NCBI GenBank assembly: GCA_963717955.1
Contig: CAVQXR010000002.1
Span: 1-64,000 of the forward strand
Reading direction: 5' to 3'
Origin: CAVQXR01 sp963717955
Lineage (GTDB): Bacteria > Actinomycetota > Thermoleophilia > Gaiellales > Gaiellaceae
Length of the DNA stretch: 64,000 nucleotides
This document shows, in pieces, positions 17,748-29,004 of the stretch (position 1 is its first letter; each line of letters begins with the position of its first letter). The notes under the pieces were generated by a model, which ran no database searches, was not told the DNA's origin, and saw nothing but the letters and a program-made list of their open reading frames with translations. The translations under genes and the position numbers were made by a program.

Positions 17748-20690
17748 ATGGCTCAGGTGGCCGAGCAGCTCGTGGGGCGCACCGCGGAGCTCGACGCGTT
17801 CGACCAGCGCCCTGACGAGCTCGAACAGGGCGCGGTCGGCGGCGATCGAGCTCGTCGGCGAGCCGGGGATCGGCAAGACGCGGCTGCTCGCGGAGCTGGC
17901 GCGACGCGCGGACGACACGCAGGCACCTCGTGCTCTCGGGCTCGGCGTCGGAGCTCGAGCAGGACCTGCCCGTTCTGGGTCTTCGTCGACGCGCTCGACG
18001 AGTACATCCGCGGGCTCGAGCCGGAGCGCCTCGACGAGCTCGAGCCGACGACGTCCGGACGGAGCTGTCGACCGTCTTCCCGACGCTCTCCGGCGTTCGA
18101 CTCGGGCCGCACGGCCGCCCTCCAGCACGAGCGCTACCGCAGCCACCGCGCCGTCCGCGAGCTGCTCGAGCTGCTCGCAGAGACGCGGCCGCTCGTGCTG
18201 TGCTCGACGACGTCCACTGGGCCGACCCGGCCTCGGTCGAGCTGCTCGGCGCCCTGCTCCAGCGGCCGCCGGCCGCGCCGGTGCTGCTGGCGGTCGGCGG
18301 TGCGGCCCCGGCAGCTGCCCGAACGGCTCGCGACCGCACTCGAGCGCGCCCATCGCGCCGGCGCGCTCGAGCGAGTCGGAGCTGGGGACGCTGACGCGCG
18401 CGGAGGCGCAGGAGCTCCTCGGCGCGAGCGCGACGACGCGCCGACGGCGTCGGCGTCTACGAGGAGAGCGGCGGCAATCCGTTCTACCTCGAGCAGCTCG
18501 CCCGGTCGCTCGACCGCGCCGCGCAGGTCGCGCACGAGCGGCCCTGACGTCTCGCTCGGCGGGGCGCAGGTGCCACAGAGCGTCGCCGCGGCGCTCGCGG
18601 AGGAGCTCGGCCTGCTCTCGCAGGACGCACGGCTCGTGCTGGAAGGGGCGGCGGTGGCCGGCGACCCGTTCGAGCCCGAGCTCGCCGCAGCCGCCGCCGG
18701 AGCACCGAGACCGGCGGCGCTCGAGGCGCTCGACGAGCTGCTGCGGCTCGACCTCGTCCGCGCCACGGACGTCCCGCGACGCTTTCGCTTCCGGCATCCA
18801 CTCGTCCGCCGGGCGGTCTACGAGTCGACGCCGGGCGGCTGGCGGATCAGCGCGCACGAGCGCTGCGCCGAGGGCGCTCGCGGCCCGTGGCGTCATCCGC
18901 CTCGGCGCGCGCCCACCACGTCGAGCTGTCCGCGCGTCAGGGCGATGCCGCCGCAGTCGCGATGCCTGCGCGAGGCCGGAGAGACAGCCGCCCCGCGCGC
19001 GCCGGCGAGTGCTGCACACTGGTTCGGCGAAGCACTCCGCCTGCTCTCGGAGAGCGCGCCGACCGAGGAGCGCATCGAGTTGCTCGTGGCGCGCGCCGGC
19101 GCGCTCGCCGCCACCGGCCAGCTCGGCGACAGCCACGCAGCGTTGCTCGAGGGCATGAGCATCGTGCCCCAGGAAGCGGAAGCGACGCGCGTCCGGCTCA
19201 CCGCCGCATGTGCCGGCGTCGAGCACCTCCTCGGCCGCTATCAGGAGGCGCACGCCCACCTCGAGACCGCTTTCGCCGAGCTCCGGGATCCAGACTCGCC
19301 GCAGGGGGCCGAGCTCATGATCGAGCTCGCCGGCGACAGCCTCTATCTCGGGGACTACGACGCGATGCGCGCCTGGGCGGGTCGCGCAGTCGATGCGACG
19401 GCCGCAGCTCGGCGACCGAGCGCTGATCGCCGCGGCGCTCGCCGTGCGCGCCCTGGCCGGTGCGGTGGGCGGTCACAGCGGCGGAGGCGCAGGCACATCG
19501 CGCCGAAGCCGCGGAGCTCATCGACGAGCTGTCCGACGACGAGCTGAGCCGTCGCCTCGACGCGCTCGCCCATCTGGCCACCGCAGAGCTGTACCTCGAC
19601 CACTTCGCGGCGATCGGTCCCTCACGCCGAGCGTGCGCTGAGAATCGGCCGCGCGACCGGACAGGGAGATCTCTTCCCGCTCATCGTCCCGATGCTCGGA
19701 GCGAGCCTGTGGATCCAGGGCCGGATGGCGGAGTCCGGCGAGGTGCTCGACGGCGCGATCGCAGCCGCGCGGCTCGTGGACAACGTCCAGGGCCTTGCCT
19801 GGAACCTCTTCAACCGCTCGTACGCGGCGTTCGCAGCCGGCGACATCGAGCTGGCGCTCGCCACCGCGGAGGAGGCTTTCGAGCTCTCGAAGGAACTGGA
19901 CGATGGCCCCGTGCCCGCCCACGCCGCCGTGGCGCTCGCGCTACGCGCTGCTCGAGACCGGCCATGCTGAACAGGCCGCCGAGCTGCTCGTCGCGAAGGC
20001 GGGAGGAAACGAGCTACGGCTGATCGGAGGAGGCTGGCGAGCCCGATACCTCGAGCTGCTCACCCGCTGTCTTGCTGGCGGCGGGCAGACGCGAGGAAGC
20101 CGAGCGCGCCGCCGAGGCAGCCCAGGCTTGCGCCGAGACGGTGGGCCTGCCGATGGCGACCGCGATGGCCGGCCGCGCGGCAGCTGTACTGGAGCTGGAC
20201 GCCGGCGACGCCGACCAGCGCCGCCGCGCGTGCGCGTGCCGCCGCGGACGCTCTCGAGGAGATCGGCGATGCGTTTCGACGCCGCGACATCCCGAATGCT
20301 CGCCGGGCGGGCGCTGGCCGAAGCTGGTGAGCACGACGGGGCAGCGGCCGAGCTCGAACGTGCGGCGGCCGCGTTCGATTCCTTCGGCTCGATCCGCTAC
20401 CGCGACGAGGCCGAGCGCGAGCTGCGCAAGCTCGGCCGTTCCACTCCGCGCCGCTCGAAGCCCGGTAAGGCGAACGGAACCGGTGTGGCGACACTCAGCG
20501 AACGGGAGCTCCAGGTCGGACGACTCGTCGTCGACCGCAAGACCAATCCCGAGATCGCCGCCGAGCTGTTCCTCAGCCTGAAGACCGTCGAGAGCCACCT
20601 GCGGAACATCTTCCGCAAGCTCGACGTCCGCTCGCGGGTGGAGGTCGCGCGCGCGATCGAGCGGCGACCGCGCAGGCGACGGCTCGGGGT
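17748..20690 (+). CDS. LuxR family ATPase regulator (LAL type, many frameshifts)
   Basis: Joined across frames, this is a ~980-residue regulator. It has an N-terminal AAA/STAND ATPase (VGRTAELDAF, Walker A GEPGIGKTRL, Walker B LDDVHWADP, GNPFYLEQLARSL), a TPR-like helical middle of ~450 residues, and a C-terminal LuxR helix-turn-helix near 20494-20660 (LSERELQVGRLV, NPEIAAELFLSLKTVESHL). Such proteins sense a ligand or partner through the repeats and activate target genes. The ATG at 17748 has AAGGAGG in front. At least ten frame changes occur between 17800 and 20300. It lies head to head with the exporter operon, a likely target. Confidence 0.82.
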
Positions 20691-21401
20691 CACAGTCCCA
20701 GCGCGGTCGCCTCGGCAGAACGACTTACGGCCGAGCGCGACCGTCTGCAGGCGGAGGTGCGCGCGAAGATGGACGAGCTCCGGAGCTCGCGCGCTCGAAT
20801 CGTCGAGGCCGGCGACACCGAACGCCGCCGGCTCGAGCGCAATCTCCACGACGGCGCACAGCAGCGCCTCGTCTCGCTCTCCCTCTCGCTCAGCCTGATG
20901 GAAGCCCGGCTCGAGAGCCCCGAACAGGCGGCCGCGGTGGCGGCGCTGCGATCGGAGCTCGCCGGACGCGCTCGACGAGCTCCGCGAGCTCGCGCGCGGG
21001 CTGCATCCGGCGATCCTCGTCGACCACGGTCTCGAACCCGCGCTCGAGGCACTCGCCGCACGAGTGAGCATTCCAGTCGAGCTCGACATCGACATCGACG
21101 GCCGGCTGCCCGCCCCGATCGAGGCGGCGGCCTACTACGTCGTCTCCGAGGCGCTCACGAACATCCAGAAGTACGCCCACGCGTCACTGGCACAGAGTCA
21201 GTGTCACGCGCGGTGACGACGAGCTCGTGCTCGAGGTGGTCGGACAACGGAGTAGGCGGCGCAGACGCCACGCAGGGCTCTGGGCTACAGGGCCTCTCCG
21301 ACCGCGTCGCCGCACTCGCAGGATCGATCGCGATCGACAGCCCCACAGGCGGCGGCACCTCGCTCCGCGCAAGGATCCCGCTCGAACGTAACCAAGGTTG
21401 A
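20691..21401 (+). CDS. Histidine kinase, NarL-partner (HisKA_3) type
   Basis: The encoded region has the dimerisation and phosphorylation motif ERRRLERNLHDGAQQRLVSL with the acceptor histidine (seen as LERNLHDGAQQRL). The ATPase domain has VVSEALTNIQKYAHA, DNGVGG and SGLQGLSDRV. A coiled coil precedes it, AERDRLQAEVRAKMDELRSS. No sensor domain and no clear start codon are visible. No stop codon separates it from the upstream LuxR domain in any frame around 20660-20760, so it could be a separate gene or a C-terminal extension of the regulator. Frame changes occur near 20965, 21195 and 21235. Confidence 0.75.
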   Translation, partial: HSPSAVASAERLTAERDRLQAEVRAKMDELRSSRARIVEAGDTERRRLERNLHDGAQQRLVSLSLSLSLMEARLESPEQAAAVAALRSELAGRARRAPRARARAASGDPRRPRSRTRARGTRRTSEHSSRARHRHRRPAARPDRGGGLLRRLRGAHEHPEVRPRVTGTESVSRAVTTSSCSRWSDNGVGGADATQGSGLQGLSDRVAALAGSIAIDSPTGGGTSLRARIPLERNQG

Positions 21402-21479
21402 GACAACCTACGGTCGCTGAGTCTTCTCGGCGAGGGCGATGGACCCGCGACCCGACAACATCAACTGCTTGAGCACACC

Positions 21480-21695
21480 TGATGACGGTTTCTCGGGCAG
21501 CAGAAGGGCAGCAAACGCCCGAGATCGAGCCTGCGCAATCGTGCACAAATCAGCGCCGAAGGCCCGCAGACCCGCATGAATAGAGCGATAGCGCGTCAAT
21601 CGTCGCCAATCGTCGTATCCGTGGAACAAGCCTGTCACGCCGGAGGTCGCGGGTTCGAGTCCCGTCGCTCCCGTAAAGTACCTGCAAATCCGCAT
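21480..21695. repeat. Direct repeat R1, containing a tRNA-Asp 3' fragment
   Basis: About 200 bp here are collinear with 25131-25346 at a constant offset of 3651 bp with no gaps through 21673, and by eye roughly 85-90% identical. The repeat has a distal block (GGCAGCAGAAGGGCAGCAAA near 21496), a middle block (GCATGAATAGAGCG near 21574), the exact 44-nt tRNA-Asp 3' half, and a short tail ending near CCTGCAAAT. No gene is in the 577-bp gap between 21401 and 21979. Confidence 0.85.
21630..21673 (+). other. tRNA-Asp 3'-half fragment (putative attachment site 1)
   Basis: These 44 nt are identical to 13177-13220, from the anticodon stem to the discriminator base of tRNA-Asp. The 5' half of a tRNA is absent; the preceding bases (GTGGAACAA) cannot complete the cloverleaf. 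This is the pattern left by site-specific integration into a tRNA gene, so I read it as an att site and not as a functional tRNA. Confidence 0.85.
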
Positions 21696-21978
21696 CTTTT
21701 CTCGCAGGCTTCGGCGCAAAGACCGTCGGCTTATCCGCATCCCGCGCACATCCCGCGCTGGAAATAGTCGGTGAAAGCCGCTCGGAGCCACTAATCCCCG
21801 CAAGCGGGATGCCCGGCCGGGTAAGCCGGAGGTCGTCCCGGATCGGACATCGACAGCGAAACGGTTGCCCAGGCGCTCGATGTCCGAGTCGGTCGACGCG
21901 CAATCGGACCGTTCTCGTCGAGTGTCCCCGGATGCAGACAGGCGGTGCACCGGTCGTCCTGAACGTAGGGTCCGCTTC

Positions 21979-24900
21979 ATGGTCTGCAGTTCCTGTGGGC
22001 GCGAGAACGACGCCGACGCACGGTTCTGCGACGCGTGTGGCACGCAGCTCGACGCGCAGCCGAGCGGCGCCGAGACGCGGAAGGTGGTCACGGTCGTCTT
22101 CACGGACGTCGTCGACTCGACGGCGCTCGGCGAGCGACTCGACCCCGAGTCGCTGCGGCGTGTGATGTGGCGCTACTTCGACGCGATGCAGGCAACGCTC
22201 GAACGACACGGCGGCACGGTCGAGAAGTTCATCGGCGACGCGATCGTGGCCGTGTTCGGTGTGCCTGCCGTCCACGAGGACGATGCGCTCCGCGCCGTAC
22301 GGGCAGCGTTCGAGATGCGCGAGGCTCTCGAGCGCGTCAACGAGAATCTCGCGCGCGAGTACGGGGTTCGCATCGCGACGCGCACCGGCGTCAACACGGG
22401 CGAGGTGATCGTCGGGGACACCGTCGCGGATCAGAAGCTCGCGACAGGCGACGCGGTCAACGTCGCGGCGCGGCTCGAGCAGGCTGCGCAGACGGGCGAG
22501 GTGCTCCTCGGCGAGGCGACGTACCGCCTCGTCGGGGACGCGGTCGTCGTCGAGCCGGTGCCTGCCGTCGAGGCGAAGGGGAAGAGCCAGCCGCTCGCCG
22601 CGTGGCGGTTGCTCGGCCTGCGGCCGGACGTGCCCGCGTTCGCGCGCCCCATCGCCACCCCCTTCGTCGGTCGCCACCGAGAGCTCGACGAGCTCCGCCA
22701 CGCGTTCGACGACTGCGGTGCGAGAGTCTTCGTGCCGGCTCGCCACGATCGTCGGGCCGCCCGGGATCGGCAAGTCCCGCCTCGCGCGAGAGGTCGTGCG
22801 CTCGTTCGAGCAGGAGGCGCGCGTCGTCGTCGGACGCTGCGTCGCGTACGGCGAGGGCATCACCTACCTCCCGCTCGCCGAGATCGTGCGCGAGGTCGCC
22901 GGCGCCGACCCTGAGCCGGCGCTCACGGAGCTCCTGGCGAACGTCGAGCGCGGGCCGATCGCGACGCGACTGATCATGGGCGCGATCGGTGCGAACGACG
23001 AGCCAGGCTCTCCGGAGGAGACCGCGTGGGCGTTCCGCCGGCTCTTCGAGACGCTCGCGTGTCTCGCGGCCTCTCGTCGTCGTCGTGGACGACATCCACT
23101 GGGCCGAGCCGACGCTGCTCGACCTGCTCGAGTACGTGCTCGGCTTCTCGAGCGGCGCCCCGATCCTGATCCTCTGCCTCGCGCGCCCCGACGTCTTCGA
23201 CGCCCGACCGTCCTGGGCGGCACCCCGGCCGCGTACGACGCTCGTCTCGCTCTCCCCGCTGAGCGACGACGAGTCCGAGGATCTGATCGAGGGGCTGATG
23301 CACGAGGAGGACGTCGCTCCGGCGCTCCGCGATCGCATCGTCGGCGCGGCCGAGGGCAACCCGCTGTTCGTCGAGCAGATGCTCGCCATGCTCGCCGACG
23401 ATCCCGACGCGGCAGACGACAGCGTGCCGGCGACGATTCACGCGCTCCTCGCAGCCCGCATCGACCGCCTCGAGCCGGGTGAGCGGGCGGTGCTGCAGCG
23501 CGCTTCGGTCGAGGGACGACTGTTCCACCGCGGCGCCGTCGCGCGAGCTCCTGCCGTCGCACGGCGCGGACGGGCTCGGCGGCGATCCTCCTCGCGCTGA
23601 CGCGAAAGGAGCTACTCCGGCCGGACCGCTCGCTCTACGAGGGCGACGACGGCTTCCGCTTCAACCACGTGCTCATCCGGGACGTCGCCTATGCGTCGAT
23701 GCCGAAGGAGCTCCGCGCCGATCTTCACGACGCGGCTCGCTTCCTGGCTCGAAGGCGCACACCGGCGCGCAGCTGACCGGGCAGGAGGAGATCGTCGGCT
23801 ACCACCTCGAGCAGGCGTATCTCGACCCGGCAGAGCTCGGTCGGGTCGACGCCGAGGCCCGCGCCGTCGCTCTGAAAGGGAGGTCACCTGCTCGGACGAG
23901 CGGGACGACGCGCGCTCGATCGCGGCGAGTTCGCGGCGGCGGCGGCGCTCCTCGAGCGTGCATGCCGGCTCCTCGCGGTCGAGCCCGCCGAGCGCGCCAG
24001 CTGCTCCCGGACCTCGGCCGGGCGCTTCGCGGCACCGGGGCGCTCGAGGCCGCCGACGCGGCTCTCGCCGAGGCGATCGAGGCATGCGAGCGCGCAACGA
24101 CGACGAGCCGACCGAGCTCCGAGCCGAGATCGAGCGCGCCCACGTCGCCTTCATGCGCGCGCCCTCCGACCCCGAGCGCGCTGCGCGACGATCGCGCGAC
24201 GGGCGATCGCGGTGTTCGAAGCGATCCGCAGCGACGCAGACCTCGCGGATGCCTGGCAGCTCATGGGCATCGCCGAGCTCGCCGCGCGCGACAGAGGCGC
24301 GCAGCTCGTGGCGCTTCAGCAGGCCCGTGAGCACGCGCATCGCTTCCGGCGACACGCGCCGCCAGATCGAAGCCTGGAACGAGGTCGGCGGCGCGATGCT
24401 CTTCGGCCGGACACCCGTCGACGAGGTGCTCGCCTTCCTCGACGAGGAGCTCGCCTGGGCGCGCGAGCGCGGCCTCGCGGCGGTCGAGGCGGACGCGCTG
24501 CTCGGAGGCCCGTACCTGTACGCGCGCCTCGGCCGCTTCGACGAGGCGCGCGACCGCCTCGAGCGCTCAAAGGCGATCTGCCGCGAGCTCGGCATCGCGT
24601 ACGGGCTCGCGGAGGCGCACATGGCAGGAGCCGAGATGGAGATGCTCGCCGGGGACGCTGAGGCCGCCGAGCGGGAGCTACGCGACGCGATCCGCGTCGC
24701 GACGGACATGGGCGCGTCGCGGTACGTCGCCCTCTACCGCACCCGGATCGCCCACGTCCTCGTCGCGCAGGGTCGGGACGAGGACGCCGCTCGCCGAGCT
24801 GGAGCAGGCAAGGGACATCTTCGGGGATGCGCCGAAGTGGAAGGCCGCCCGCGCGCGCGTGCTCGCGCGTCGCGGCGAGACGGAGGAGGCTGTCACGCTC

Positions 24901-25135
24901 GCCCGCGAAGCAGTCGCCTCCCTGGCCGGCAGCCGACGACATCACGGCGCGCGCCGAGATCCTCGTCGACCTCGCCGAGGTGCTCCGCGCGCACGGCGAC
25001 CCCGCCGGCGCCGCAGCGGCTCTTGCCGAGGCGGTCGGCCTCCACGAGGAGAAGGGAAACGTCCTGCCCGCCGAGCGCTGCCGCCAGCTTCTGGCGACAA
25101 TCGCGGCCGGAGGCCCGGCGTCGGCGCGCAAATGA
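21979..25135 (+). CDS. Class III adenylate/guanylate cyclase-AAA ATPase regulator (frameshifted)
   Basis: Joined across frames this is a ~1050-residue cytoplasmic protein. It starts with a zinc ribbon (C3, C6, C17, C20). Next is a class III cyclase domain with both metal aspartates in FTDVVDST and GDAIVAVFG and with GVNTGEVIVGD. Then comes an AAA/STAND ATPase (FVGRHRELDEL, GPPGIGKSRL, VDDIHWAEP, GNPLFVEQMLA) and a TPR-rich C-terminus with no DNA-binding domain. It may make or bind a cyclic nucleotide under control of the ATPase. About six frame changes lie between 22730 and 24930. It is bracketed by direct repeats R1 and R2. Confidence 0.82.
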
Positions 25136-25346
25136 CTGTCTCTCCGGGCAGCAGAAGGGCAGCAAACGCCCGCAATCGAGGGTAACCAATCATGCGCAAA
25201 TCAGTGCCTGAAGCCCGCGGAACCGCATGAATAGAGCGATTGCGCGTCAATCGTCGCCAATCATCGTTTCCGTGGAACAAGCCTGTCACGCCGGAGGTCG
25301 CGGGTTCGAGTCCCGTCGCTCCCGTAAAAGTCCCTGCAAATCGGCA
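25131..25346. repeat. Direct repeat R2, containing a tRNA-Asp 3' fragment
   Basis: This is the second copy of R1. It begins right at the stop codon of the cyclase-ATPase gene and runs through the 44-nt tRNA-Asp fragment to the shared CTGCAAATC tail. The 350 bp that follow have a repeated GACTACACAAA (near 25380 and 25504) and no gene I can support before 25695. Confidence 0.85.
25281..25324 (+). other. tRNA-Asp 3'-half fragment (putative attachment site 2)
   Basis: This is an exact 44-nt copy of the 3' half of the tRNA-Asp gene, in the same orientation as the intact gene at 13147. The upstream context matches that of the fragment at 21630 and not that of the intact tRNA, so the two fragments share a common origin. 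Confidence 0.85.
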
Positions 25347-25694
25347 TATTGTGTTGTCAGGCCGGACGCGAGAATCCGATCGACTACACAAACGCGCGTT
25401 CGAGTGGGGCCCAATCGGCCCAAAACCGGCCGAAAACGCGTCGGACAGCCACGAGGACAAGCCGTTTGCGGCCGCGTCGAGGCCGACCGCCAAGGCGGCT
25501 CGCGACTACACAAAATGACCGGAGGTCAAGGCTCTACCCGGCGTCGACCTTGAACCCAGCAGGAGCCATCCCGGCCGCCGTAACAGAGGACGTGACCGAC
25601 CGCCGCGCCGCAAGAAGTGGGGTGCCCTCGGTGTCCACGACCGCGGTCGTATCCGAAGCTGGCAAGCTGATCCTCAAGGGGCTCGTCACTCGAG

Positions 25695-25905
25695 ATGAGG
25701 AAGGACGTTCGCGAATTCATCCGCCGCCTCGAGGCCGTCGGCCTTACGGTCGAGTCGACGCCGGGGCACTACCGCGTCCTGCGCGAGGGCCAGCCGCTGC
25801 GCAAGGCCGAACGGAATGCCCTTCACGCTGCCGTTCTCGCCCGACACGATCCGCTGGCGCAGAGCGGCGATCGTCGAGCTGCGCAAGCTCGGCATCGACC
25901 TGTAG
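25695..25905 (+). CDS. Small HicA-like or phage-type protein (one frameshift)
   Basis: The start reads MRKDVREFIRRLEAVGLTVE and then TPGHYRVLREGQPLRKA, like HicA mRNA interferase-type double-stranded RNA-binding folds (an aromatic and His region after a helix). Near 25815 the frame shifts and continues NGMPFTLPFSPDTIRW and AAIVELRKLGIDL to a TAG at 25903. The total is about 70 residues. Proteins of this shape occur in phages and toxin-antitoxin loci. No clear HicB partner follows. The assignment is tentative. Confidence 0.45.
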
Positions 25906-25922
25906 CAGGCGGCCAGAAATGC

Positions 25923-25956
25923 CGAAGCCCGCCGACCTTTCGGTCACCGGGCTTCG
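25923..25956. repeat. Inverted repeat after the HicA-like gene
   Basis: Arms 25923-25931 and 25948-25956 (CGAAGCCCG/CGGGCTTCG) enclose a second small stem GACC/GGTC. It begins 17 nt after the HicA-like stop codon and may terminate that transcript. No T-run is present. Confidence 0.45.
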
Positions 25957-26054
25957 ACGGCGATACGTTCTCACCACACACCTGTCCCTTCAAGCAGGAC
26001 GGGCGCTCGGCTCTCGGCTAGCCCGAAAGCGTCCTCCTTGCGTTGGTCGGGTCA

Positions 26055-26081
26055 CGCCCTCCCGACAAGATCGGGAGGGCG
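26055..26081. terminator. GC-rich hairpin downstream of the esterase gene
   Basis: An 11-bp perfect inverted repeat (26055-26065 with 26071-26081, loop CAAGA) lies 20 nt past the esterase stop on the minus strand. There is no T-run, so it may be a weak or Rho-assisted terminator. Confidence 0.5.
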
Positions 26082-26101
26082 CGTGGAGACGGGGCCGTGA
26101 G

Positions 26102-27749
26102 TCATCCGACGGCCCAGAATGAGCAGTGGTGGGTCGTGGCGAAGCTCGTGTCGACCTGTGGCTGCGGAGACTCGAGCGACAGCACCTGCGCACTGTCGTT
26201 GAACGAAGGCCAGGGGATTGCCGCCGATGACGGGTCGCCGTTCGCGGCGAAGTTCGCCCAGGCCGCGCGCATGCTGCCCGCGAGCGCCTGCTGGTCGGGG
26301 TTGAGGGTCCCCGGGAACGGCAGGTTCGGCAGGTCGAATAGGTACTGGAGCTCGGACGAGTGTGTCGCAATGGGGGGCAGGGCGCCGGGCGGTGCCAGGC
26401 GATGGGGCGCGGTGTCGTCGTTGAACTGGTAGGCGAAGGTCGGCGCGCGCCTCGACGTCCAGCGGTCCACCTGGAGCGCCGGACACGCGAAGTTCGCGTC
26501 CGAGACGAGCGTGCTCAAGGCCACGACCGGCGCCGGGTACGCGTCGAGCGGGTACTCGGCTGCGATTGCCGCAGCCCTGGCGGGCGGCACGCCCAGCACA
26601 GCGGCGATGTTGCTCTGGTAGTTCGCGGCAGTCACCGGCCGTTCCGGCACCAGCACGAACGTCCCGCCACTCACGGCCACGCCGAGGCCGGCGACGAAGA
26701 GGAACTCCTCATCGTGGTTGATGCCGTTGAGGATCGGCACGCGGGCGAACCGCCCGCCCGCCAGCGCTTCCCCGATCGACTCCGTGAGGACCTTGCCGTC
26801 GACGACGCCCGGGATCGCGGCGCCTGGGAAGTGGTCAACGAGGGCCGAGACCGGCAAGGCGCGCAGGCAGTTCGCGCTCTGGTCGGGACAGCCCGCGCTC
26901 GTCGCGAACGACTGGCCGAACGCCTTGGCGTCGGCGAGGGACTGTTGCTTCAGCGCGAACGCGCCGCTCTGCACGATCACCCGCTGGAAGAGCCCGCGCG
27001 AGCCGCGCGAGACGAGGTGGGCGAGCACCGACAGGCCACCGGCCGACTGGCCCGCGATCGTCACCCTGCGCGGGTCGCCACCGAACTTCTCGATGTTGCG
27101 CCGTACCCAGCGCAGCGCCGCCTGCTGATCCATCAAGCCGTAGTTGCCCGCCGCGTCGCCCGGCCGCGCAGCGAGCGCCGGGTGCGCGAGGAAGCCGAGC
27201 GCGCCCAGCCGGTAGTTGATCGTGACCACGACGGTGCCCTCCGCCGCGAGCTTGGAGCCGTCGTAGTTGCGGGCGGCATCCTGAGTGAGGCCGCCTCCGT
27301 GAATCCAGACGAGCACCGGGCGACCATCTCCGCGGCGACTGTGCAGGTCCGGCGTGGAGACGTTCAGGTACAGGCAGTCCTCGGCGATCGGGCCGGGCGG
27401 CAGGAACAGGTTCTGGAACGGGTCCGTCTGCTGTGGGCAGCTCGGCGCGAACTGGGTCGCGTCGCGGACACCGTTCCAATCGGTCGCAGGCCGCGGGGCG
27501 CGCCACCGCAGCTGCCCTGTGGGGGCGAGCGGCGTAGGGGAGCCCGCGGAAGGCGTAGCCACCGGGCACGGCGACGCCGCGCACGGCGCCGCCCTCGATG
27601 GTGACGATCGGGGCGCGGACGGAGCCCGCGGCCGCGGCGGCGACGTCGGTGTCGGCAGCGGCGGCGCCCGCCGCCGCGAGGATCAGCGCGGTCAGAGCCG
27701 CGCAGAAGCGCGGCCAGCGGGGCATGGCCGTGAGTGCGTCGTGTTCATG
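26102..27749 (-). CDS. Secreted type B carboxylesterase/lipase
   Basis: The ~540-residue alpha/beta hydrolase has the carboxylesterase landmarks EDCLYLNV, oxyanion motif WIHGGGLT, and nucleophile elbow IAGQSAGG with the serine. The acidic residue is probably the E in NGINHDEEF and the histidine is in IATHSSELQYLF. The N-terminus has a hydrophobic signal segment (FCAALTALILAAAGAAAA), so it is exported. Frames change near 27540 and near the start. The ATG at 27749 has GGAG eight bases upstream, but needs a shift near 27720 to join the signal peptide; ATG at 27725 is in frame but has no ribosome site. Confidence 0.85.
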
Positions 27750-28217
27750 ATCTCGACTCCTTCGCTTCGGAGGTTGGCTGCACGCCACGCTGACGCCCCG
27801 CCTCGGCGGTCGCGCCCGTGCAGATCCCTGGTCGGCACGCGGGTGGTGTGCAGGCGAACGCGAGGCCGCCCCGTGGGGAACCAGGGATCCTCGATCAGCT
27901 CGCGGTTCTTACGGCGCTTCGCCCAAGGGCGTCAGCAGCGAGGAACACAGGGTGCCATGCGTACGCGACGAGCAGAAGCGCGAACGGCCACGGGGTCGGT
28001 CGAACCAGGCCAACGACTCGGCCGCCCTGCCCCGGCGGCTATCGCGGCGTTCAGCGGTCCTAGACGAACGGGGATCTGAGGAACCGACCAGGGTCTTCCG
28101 CTGGTCGACCCGCGGGTGCACCAGGGTCTTCGACTGGCGCGACCGAGCGCCCTCAACCGCGATTGTGAACAGGTACGCGGAAACGCCGAACTTACCCACA
28201 GAGAAAGGCGGTAGGAC
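27750..28217. other. Gene-free interval
   Basis: I see no supportable gene in these 468 bp between divergently oriented genes. Two similar stretches, CCAGGGTCTTC near 28088 and again near 28119, form a short direct repeat. Promoters for the esterase and the membrane protein must lie here, but no clear -35/-10 pair stands out. Confidence 0.4.
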
Positions 28218-28908
28218 ATGGTCGATTGGGAGCGCAATTGGCTCGGTAGCGGCATCTTCTTCGTCGTGGCTTTCATCATCGGATGGGTCATCTACGGCAG
28301 TCAGCCGAAGCGTGGGTTCGTCGGCGGTCGAGCTCGTCTCGTTCTATGACGGCGATCGCACCCGGATTCTGATTGCCGCCACCCTCCTCGCGTTCAACGT
28401 CCTGAACCTGATGTGGTTCGCAGCGGCGCTCTCGAGCGTGCTGCGTGATGCCGGGAAGGGCGGTTGGGGGACGGCGGCGACAGCTTCCAGCGCAGCCCTG
28501 GGCGCCGTCTTGTTCGTGCTCTTCACGCTGAACCTGGCGCTCGCGTACTCGATCGCCGGCTCCGGCAACAACCAGATCACATCCGGGCTCAACGACCTTT
28601 CGTGGATCTTGACGATCGTTGCGTCGTTCCCGGCTGCGATGCTGATCATGTCCGGGTCGTTCGGGCTTTGGCGGGCGGGAATCATCTCGAACGCGGCCTT
28701 CGCGGCCGGCGTGACGGCGATGGTGCTCGTCCTGCTCCGCGCAACGACCTGGGCCAGCGACGGATTCTGGGCGCCCGACGGTGCGTATTCCGAGTTCATC
28801 TCGACGATCGTCGCTCTTGCGTGGATCGCGGTGGTCAGCGGCTTCCTCTACATGCGGAGCCCCTCCGCGGTAAAGACGCCTGACCGGGCGGCTGTCCCTG
28901 CGGCGTAG
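28218..28908 (+). CDS. Multi-pass membrane protein of unknown function (one frameshift)
   Basis: The start MVDWERNWLGSGIFFVV has a usable ribosome site. The first frame runs into a stop after VGGRARLVL; a one-base shift near 28325 continues with ELVSFYDGDRTRILIAATLLAF. The joined protein is ~230 residues with about seven hydrophobic segments, including FNVLNLMWFAAAL and AALGAVLFVLFTLNLALAY (seen as AVLFVLFTLNL). It resembles small DUF4386-like integral membrane proteins in layout only. A strong hairpin follows the stop codon. Confidence 0.6.
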
Positions 28909-28911
28909 TTC

Positions 28912-28951
28912 GGAACGGAGCGCGGCGTCTCTCGGCGTCGCGCTCCGTTCC
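28912..28951. terminator. Hairpin between convergent genes
   Basis: A 13-bp perfect inverted repeat (28912-28924 with 28939-28951) starts 4 nt after the membrane-protein stop and lies before the end of the convergent SDR. It probably ends transcription from the left, and perhaps from both sides. It has no long T-run. Confidence 0.65.
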
Positions 28952-29004
28952 TCCAAGGACGAGCGACAGCCGCGGCGACGCACGATCGTTCATTCGCACG
29001 TGCG

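Noticed and set aside
21408..22103. A minus-strand frame with FTGATGLEPATSGVTG, and similar frames at 12490-13290 and 24942-25493
   Set aside because: The sequence is the antisense translation of the tRNA-Asp gene or its fragments. Databases hold many such false proteins. It is not a gene.
21630..25324. Extra tRNA-Asp genes at 21630 and 25281
   Set aside because: Only the 3' halves are present; the 5' acceptor strand and D-arm are missing, so no cloverleaf can form.
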